DNA from: Sulfurovum sp.
GTDB lineage: Bacteria; Campylobacterota; Campylobacteria; Campylobacterales; Sulfurovaceae
Reading direction: 5' to 3'
DNA: 64,000 nt
Assembly: GCA_021166685.1 (NCBI GenBank)
Contig: JAJPEU010000007.1
Coordinates: 233,555-297,554, forward strand
Below are positions 59,174-64,000 of the stretch, one piece after another. Under the pieces are notes generated by a model. That model was given only the letters and a program-made list of their open reading frames with translations, made no database searches and had not been told where the DNA came from. Position 1 is the stretch's first letter; every line of letters starts with the position of its first letter. The position numbers were made by a program, and so were the translations under genes.

Positions 59174-60133
59174 TTATTCTTTGCTAAGTTTAGTCAAAAT
59201 ATCTTCAAATTTTTTCTGTGCATCCAAAAGTACGTCAATAGATTCTTTGTCTTCTATATTGAGCGAACTGATCCACTTGTGTACTGCAGGAAATGCCATA
59301 TTCATCGTCTTTTCGCCGCTTTTTTGATACAAATAGAGCGAACACGGAGCAAATGCGCCTGCTTCAGGATGTTTAATGGCTACTGTATAGATGACCGGAA
59401 TACTGCAGATAGAATAAACATCATAGAAATGATACCACTCTTTATCTTTCTCTTCAAGGTCATAATTAAGATCGGTAAACCCGGCCATCACAAAGCCATT
59501 GGGTGCCAATTCCCCCTCAAAGGCCATTTCAAAATCGTCTTTTGCAGTCTCCCAGTCATCATCTTCCATCTCAAAAGAGACATTGGTAACCAGTGGGCCC
59601 GCAGGCTCTTTCATTTTGTAGGGCAGTACATCAAACTGACCGTTTGGCATAGCCGCCTTGAGCGCTTCCTCTACGTTTTTGCCCAAAGTATTTATTGCTT
59701 CGTTATCTGTCGGGATATCCATCATTTTTGCCATACCCGCAGCCGTTAGCGAAGAAACGGAGATCATTTTTGTACCTTTTTTGGTGTAGATGGACATACT
59801 CATCGGAGAGAAAAGTCCTATCTTTGGATACTGCTCAGCCAATGCCAAGACGGCATCTTTTTTATAAACTACAAAAAGATTATATACGTCAAATGACGTG
59901 GTGTTAAAATCCCTCTTAAAGGGTACATTCATATCATTGTTCGCCGCTATGACAAATCCTGCTTTCGTAAATGCTTCTTCGATAGTGGCAGGGGTGATTT
60001 TCCCATCGCTATTGTCCGAAGTAAACACTCTCACATCATGCGCCGGAGCAGGCGCCGGAGCCTTGCTCTCTTGCGCTGCAAGCCCCGTTGCCACCAACAG
60101 CGACAAAATCAATCCTTTTGTTATTTGTTTCAT
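59174..60133 (-). CDS. Exported DUF302 protein, duplicated domain
   Basis: A 319-residue periplasmic protein: signal peptide about 1-20 (ending LAA), a Pro/Ala linker, and two DUF302-like halves (about 33-165 and 178-310). The halves share the pattern of a strand pair followed by a Y/F-rich strand and PKIGLFSPMSMSIY or PEAGAFAPCSLYLY, then MAKMM or HKWI helices, which indicates internal duplication. DUF302 proteins are small, often linked to sulfur or redox metabolism. Function unknown; position near sox genes may be relevant. Confidence 0.8.
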   Translation of the reverse strand: MKQITKGLILSLLVATGLAAQESKAPAPAPAHDVRVFTSDNSDGKITPATIEEAFTKAGFVIAANNDMNVPFKRDFNTTSFDVYNLFVVYKKDAVLALAEQYPKIGLFSPMSMSIYTKKGTKMISVSSLTAAGMAKMMDIPTDNEAINTLGKNVEEALKAAMPNGQFDVLPYKMKEPAGPLVTNVSFEMEDDDWETAKDDFEMAFEGELAPNGFVMAGFTDLNYDLEEKDKEWYHFYDVYSICSIPVIYTVAIKHPEAGAFAPCSLYLYQKSGEKTMNMAFPAVHKWISSLNIEDKESIDVLLDAQKKFEDILTKLSKE

Positions 60134-60336
60134 TTTCTTTCCTTTCTATGGCAACAAACCGCAAAGGTCTGCTGCTTCTGTCATTAGTCTAAACAAAACC
60201 ATTATATCTGAAGTTAATTTAATTTAATACAAAATTATTGTTAATTTGAAGTTTATAGTAAAAAAGAGAAAAAAATAGACAATACATAAAAATTCAATGA
60301 AAGAAAACTGATTGACAAAAGAAGAAAAATTGATAA

Positions 60337-60363
60337 TCAACAAAGGAAAACCCTTTGTTGATA
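60337..60363 (-). terminator. Rho-independent terminator of first DUF3373 gene
   Basis: Perfect 11-bp stem ATCAACAAAGG / CCTTTGTTGAT with a five-base loop, followed on the minus strand by TATCAATTTTTC. It lies five bases past the stop codon. Confidence 0.8.
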
Positions 60364-60368
60364 GAAGA

Positions 60369-61925
60369 TTAGAATCTATATCTAAGGTAAAATCTAAAGT
60401 CTTGTGCTGACTCTACTGTATTTTGTTCCATTCCGATAGCACCGGCAGCTTGTTTTTGAAGATCCGTCATAGTAGCCGGATCAGTAATCGGATTGGCTGC
60501 AAGATAGGTTTCTCCCCATGCAGCATTTGCTTTAATATCGCTAATACTCATAGGCGTACCATCAACACCAAAGAAACTGTTGCTTCCTGTGTAGTCATAA
60601 TCAATTGATGTAAATCTCAACTGAGCACTAAGCGCTTCTGTAAGCTGATACGTATAGTACGCTTCATACGCATCGCCGCGCGCCGCCAATTTTGAGCCGA
60701 TCATTGTATCTTCGCCGTACGTAAACGGTCTCCAGTATTTGCTTCCGTGATTATACTCTAGCCCAAGTTGCCCCTCGAGCACAGGAAATTGTGCACCCAG
60801 CCAGTAAGAACTGCCTGATTTTTGTTCATTAGATCCAAGCATAAGTTCATCTCCAAACGGATCTGTTTGGCTCCATGCCAATGAACCAAACACTTTAGTC
60901 TCTGACAAGAAACCATCATCCGTTAAGCCGTCCACCAAAACAGAAAGCGCGGCACCCTGAAGATCTCCGACCTTCGTCATCATTCCTGGATTTGTAGTAT
61001 CATCGCCATCCATCATAAGAGCCATATCATCATTTGTATATCCAGGTAAGTCCATTCCTTTATACCATATCGTTTTTACGATGTACTGGCTGTCGTTGTA
61101 CGGCTCAAAGATGAAACCATACAATGTAATATCTTTAAGCGCTTCATCATCATTGGCATAGCTTGTGGCAGTAGCAAATAGCGGTTCGGCATTAGTAGAG
61201 CCCTGTCCCGTACACAACTTGATGCTCATCCCCGGCACACCTGTGACGTTAGAAAGATCAAGCTTGGAGCTCAAGCCGTCAAACTCTACATTGATCACAT
61301 GCCCAAGCGGAGATTGTGCTTCATCATCTTCTCTTAGGTTAGCTAAGAAACCGTTAGTAGAAGGTCTTCTTCCCACGGAGAAAGTCCATGGAATATCCGC
61401 ACCAAAAGCGCTATCACCCAGATAAAGCCATGCCGCCTCTCTTACTTTGAGTGTATCTCCCGCCAATGCCTCATTTGTTACCCAGTCAAAGCTGTCCATG
61501 CCGTAACCTCTTGGCATAGAAGAAGTGGTTGTCCCAAAGTCAGCCCCAAAAGCTTTATTCATAGAGAGTTGGCCCTTGAAAATATTTTTTTCATCTGCGG
61601 CATACTCCATGTTCAGCCACAATCTTGTAGCCATCAAATCATCTTTTCCTTTTGATGAGCCGTCAGCCATATCATAATTGATATTATCAAAGGAAGTTCT
61701 CAGATCAACACCCCACTTGATGTTGTCGTTTGCATCATGCGCCTTCACTTCGCTGAGTGTCTTTTTAATCTTTTTGATCTCGGCTGCATCACCGCCTTTT
61801 TTCAAAGTGGCCACCTCTGCTTTCAGTGCAGCGATCTCCGCTTTCATTGCCGCAAGATCACTGGCTGTTGATCCAAACGCCATGGTCGTTGCTGCCACGA
61901 TCGACAAAGCAATATACTTTTTCAT
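60369..61925 (-). CDS. DUF3373 porin-like outer-membrane protein (copy 1)
   Basis: A 518-residue protein with a signal peptide (about 1-18), an N-terminal coiled coil (LAAMKAEIAALKAEVATLKK) and a long beta-rich body ending in an aromatic residue (YLRYRF), as outer-membrane barrels do. The segment EVKAHDANDNIKWGVDLRTS marks the DUF3373 family, abundant in Campylobacterota. The coiled coil may trimerise or bind peptidoglycan. A paralog lies 227 bases upstream on the same strand. Substrate unknown. Confidence 0.87.
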   Translation of the reverse strand: MKKYIALSIVAATTMAFGSTASDLAAMKAEIAALKAEVATLKKGGDAAEIKKIKKTLSEVKAHDANDNIKWGVDLRTSFDNINYDMADGSSKGKDDLMATRLWLNMEYAADEKNIFKGQLSMNKAFGADFGTTTSSMPRGYGMDSFDWVTNEALAGDTLKVREAAWLYLGDSAFGADIPWTFSVGRRPSTNGFLANLREDDEAQSPLGHVINVEFDGLSSKLDLSNVTGVPGMSIKLCTGQGSTNAEPLFATATSYANDDEALKDITLYGFIFEPYNDSQYIVKTIWYKGMDLPGYTNDDMALMMDGDDTTNPGMMTKVGDLQGAALSVLVDGLTDDGFLSETKVFGSLAWSQTDPFGDELMLGSNEQKSGSSYWLGAQFPVLEGQLGLEYNHGSKYWRPFTYGEDTMIGSKLAARGDAYEAYYTYQLTEALSAQLRFTSIDYDYTGSNSFFGVDGTPMSISDIKANAAWGETYLAANPITDPATMTDLQKQAAGAIGMEQNTVESAQDFRFYLRYRF

Positions 61926-62115
61926 TTTTAATCCTTCTTGTTGTTTTAGTAATACCTACTATCGTCATAGTAAAACAAATCGTCTTAAATCAACATGAAA
62001 TATATTTGTATATAAATAATTATTTTATAAAGTAATAAAATATCATTGTATTGCGTCAAAATAAACGATTAAAAATGATGAAAACAATAAAAAAGATTGA
62101 AGAGTTACAAAAACA

Positions 62116-62136
62116 GCACCGCGCAGAATGCGGTGC
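62116..62136 (-). terminator. Rho-independent terminator of second DUF3373 gene
   Basis: GCACCGC-gcagaat-GCGGTGC, a perfect 7-bp GC-rich stem; on the minus strand it is followed by TGTTTTTG. It lies 16 bases past the stop of the gene at 62153-63592, so the two porin-like genes are probably separate transcripts. Confidence 0.85.
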
Positions 62137-62152
62137 CTAGGAAAATAACGGA

Positions 62153-63592
62153 TTAATAGTGGTAATTGATGAAATATCTCAAATCACTGGCTTCGATATC
62201 CACATTTTGTGGTGTAACCCATCCGGCACATCGGATACTTGGTGTATAGTCATGCTGTGCATAGGTATATCTGATTTGGGAAGCCAAATTCTCTGAACCG
62301 AACAGATTGAAATTCCAATATGCCTCTAGTGCATCACCACGCACGGCAACTTTCGAGCCGATTGCCGTATCTTCGGCCCATGTCATAGGCGTCCAGTATT
62401 TAGAGCCGTGATTGAACTCAAACCCGAATCTTCCATCTTCAGTGACCATATCCGGTATCGTAAAGCCTAGCCAGTACGAATATCCCGTCTCATCATCCGT
62501 GCTTCCAAGCAGCTGATGGCCGCTATCAGGCATATAGTGGGTAGCCGCCAATGAAACAAACGCCGTGGTCTCATCCAAGAAATCGTTGATCCCGTTGCCC
62601 ACACCGTCTGCCTGCAATGACAAGGCGGAAAGGTTTGCCGTGCCGGCATCTACCGAATTGGTTTTAGGATCTGTAGTAGTATTTTGCCCTTTTGTATTCA
62701 AAATAGTTGCATTTTCAAACATCAGATTGTACTGTCCGTCGTTATAGAGCGAACCGAGCACCACAAAAAAGTCAACGTTTTCGTTTATATCACCGTCTGC
62801 CTGCGCATAAGGCTCATAGATACCCGCACTGTCAAAAAGAGTCTCGATGCCGCCTGAATGCGCCCTTCCGTAAACAAACTTTACAAATGAGCCAGGCAAT
62901 GCATACCCATCCAAATCCAGCTTCAGCATCGCACCGTCCACTTCCATGTTCGTAATGTGCGCCAGCGGTGATCCGGGTTCTGACATGTTTTCTCTGTGGT
63001 TGGCAAGGAAACCGTCTGTTGACTGTCTGCGGCCGATACTGAACGCGTAAGGCAATCCGCCCTCCCCGAACGTATCCGACCACACAAAGTAGGCTTGTCG
63101 CAACCTTAAGAGTGTATCATCTGCCCTTGATGAACCGACCCAAGTTTTCAATGCAGCATCTTTGGAATACAGTTCTCCACCCCAGATGCCGTACATGGCA
63201 AGCTGGCCGTTAAAGGTAAGCTTATCCGCAGGGGCCGCCTTCATATTGAGGTACAGTCTGCTGGTAAGCAAACCGTCGTTAGAAGCACTTTTACCAGTTA
63301 AATCAGGATCAACATTGTCATAATTATTATAATCATAGTTGATAAAATCTACGCTGTTTCTAAAGTCCATACTCCATTTGATGTTATCAAACGCATCGTG
63401 TGCTTTTACTTCATTAAGCGTGGTTTTGGTTTTGGTCAGTGTGGTATTGGTTTTGGTCAGTTCTTTTTTAATTTCAGCCATTTGCTCTTCCAGCAGTTTC
63501 AGCTTCGCTTCAAGCTCCGCATTGGTCGCGGCAACAGCTCCGCTCGTTGCCAAAAATGATGTCGCTACCAACGACAATATAACTCTTTTCAT
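62153..63592 (-). CDS. DUF3373 porin-like outer-membrane protein (copy 2)
   Basis: A 479-residue paralog of the protein at 60369-61925. It has a signal peptide (about 1-22, ending AVAA), a coiled coil (ELEAKLKLLEEQMAEIKKEL) extended by two heptads LTKTNTT and LTKTKTT, the family segment EVKAHDAFDNIKWSMDFR and a beta-rich body ending FINYHY. The heptad pair is encoded by a 21-base tandem repeat (63428-63440 and 63449-63461 share 13 bases exactly). Predicted outer-membrane barrel with a periplasmic coiled-coil stalk. Confidence 0.87.
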   Translation of the reverse strand: MKRVILSLVATSFLATSGAVAATNAELEAKLKLLEEQMAEIKKELTKTNTTLTKTKTTLNEVKAHDAFDNIKWSMDFRNSVDFINYDYNNYDNVDPDLTGKSASNDGLLTSRLYLNMKAAPADKLTFNGQLAMYGIWGGELYSKDAALKTWVGSSRADDTLLRLRQAYFVWSDTFGEGGLPYAFSIGRRQSTDGFLANHRENMSEPGSPLAHITNMEVDGAMLKLDLDGYALPGSFVKFVYGRAHSGGIETLFDSAGIYEPYAQADGDINENVDFFVVLGSLYNDGQYNLMFENATILNTKGQNTTTDPKTNSVDAGTANLSALSLQADGVGNGINDFLDETTAFVSLAATHYMPDSGHQLLGSTDDETGYSYWLGFTIPDMVTEDGRFGFEFNHGSKYWTPMTWAEDTAIGSKVAVRGDALEAYWNFNLFGSENLASQIRYTYAQHDYTPSIRCAGWVTPQNVDIEASDLRYFINYHY

Positions 63593-63935
63593 TCATATTC
63601 CTTATAATAAAAATAAGTAGGATTATATTAAAAATAAATTAAAATGAAGTAAATACACTAATTGCAGAAATAATAAAGATTAAAAAATAAAAAGATGTCC
63701 CATAAATATACACACTCTAAAAGGCAACCTCCTCGCAGCAGTAAAAACAAGGAAGGATTACAATTTGGACAAGGAGTAAAAATACCTTAAGAAGATCGCC
63801 TTTTCTAAGAACAGTATAACAAGCGAGTGTAAATCAACGGTTAACTGAAGGAAAACAATAAACAATAAACAATAAACAATAATTAGAAATTAGAGAGAAA
63901 AAGATAAAAGTAGATTTAAAAAAGAAGATAAACTC
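63593..63935. other. A+T-rich region between porin-like gene and 5S rRNA
   Basis: A 343-base stretch without a credible gene. It should contain the promoter of the porin-like gene and the trailer of the rRNA operon, both on the minus strand. The only clear structure is a four-fold ACAATAA repeat; no strong terminator hairpin was found directly after the 5S gene. Confidence 0.5.
63855..63882. repeat. Four tandem ACAATAA units
   Basis: Four exact 7-base copies in a row, 53 bases past the 5S gene end on the minus strand. A short simple repeat of the kind that can vary in copy number. Confidence 0.8.
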
Positions 63936-64000
63936 AATGTGGCAGCGACCTACATTCCCACAGACGTAGCCTGCAGTATTATCGGCGATGGGAGGCTTAA
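63936..64000 (-). rRNA. rrf: 5S ribosomal RNA, 3' part (cut by window edge)
   Basis: The minus strand reads CCCATCGCCGATAATACTGC, then CTGTGGGAATGTAGGTCGCT and GCCA, which matches the loop-A/helix-V end of bacterial 5S rRNA (Campylobacter-type GTAGGTCGCTGCCA). The 5' half lies beyond the right edge, and the rest of the rRNA operon should follow there. The exact 3' end is uncertain by a few bases. Confidence 0.88.

Overview
The window looks like chromosomal DNA of a free-living, sulfur-oxidising member of the Campylobacterota, of the Sulfurovum/Sulfurimonas kind. This is inferred from gene content: a soxCDYZ cluster, an SQR-like flavoprotein, futalosine-pathway menaquinone genes (mqnA, mqnD), a PglB oligosaccharyltransferase, DUF3373 outer-membrane proteins, a recA-eno-FtsB-like gene order familiar from Campylobacter, and no lexA. 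Genes are packed tightly on both strands, with many ATG/TGA overlaps and several GTG or TTG starts. No tRNA, CRISPR array or insertion sequence was seen.

Layout. 1-3.4 kb: a CopB-type metal ATPase cut by the window edge, yaaA, a 32-residue membrane peptide, a SUI1-like factor, DUF309 and a DksA/TraR-type zinc-finger protein. 3.4-4.4 kb: an S24 (CI/LexA-type) regulator facing a tiny HTH-like ORF across a repeated operator-like region. 4.3-6.4 kb: moaD-moaE-moeA, with a tandem hairpin repeat ahead of moeA. 6.4-8.9 kb: mqnA, gltX and a secreted helix-hairpin-helix protein. 9-22.6 kb: a surface or protein glycosylation locus. It runs leftward from rmlA, rmlC, rmlD and rmlB through a methyltransferase, a Wzx-like flippase, five glycosyl- or phospho-sugar transferases (two of them Stealth proteins) to pglB; a WecA/MraY-like initiating transferase converges on pglB. 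23-32.4 kb: a SurA-like chaperone, dcd, asnB, and a leftward run of retropepsin-like protease, rimK, mscS, Na/Pi transporter and asnB; then an M42 peptidase. 32.7-41 kb: topA-bioB, the recA/eno block, mqnD and murB. 41-44.3 kb: small envelope proteins and a tpx unit behind a PerR-like box. 44.4-47.9 kb: a degenerate serine-recombinase-like regulator, ccoG and an SQR-like flavoprotein. 47.8-54.7 kb: moaC, DUF493, pqiA, suhB, glmM-lspA, rpsT-prfA. 54.2-58.9 kb: soxC-soxD-soxY-soxZ, a thioredoxin-like protein and a MOSC protein. 59-64 kb: a DUF302 protein, two paralogous DUF3373 porin-like proteins and the 3' end of a 5S rRNA gene on the minus strand.

How it fits together. The molybdenum-cofactor genes (moaC, moaD, moaE, moeA, MOSC) can supply SoxC, the molybdenum subunit that acts with the SoxD cytochrome on SoxYZ-bound sulfur. 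The glycan locus makes dTDP-rhamnose, starts a glycan on a lipid carrier, extends it with glycosyl and sugar-phosphate units, flips it and offers it to PglB.

The observations most worth follow-up are: the catalytically degenerate recombinase-like regulator next to 20-bp-phased direct repeats; a perfect 29-nt palindrome between recA and mqnD that shares a 7-mer with sites near the S24 regulator; an exact PerR-consensus match ahead of the tpx unit; palindromic repeat elements inserted in frame in rmlB; the tandem hairpin repeat before moeA; and a PglB/Stealth/Wzx glycan locus without bacillosamine genes.
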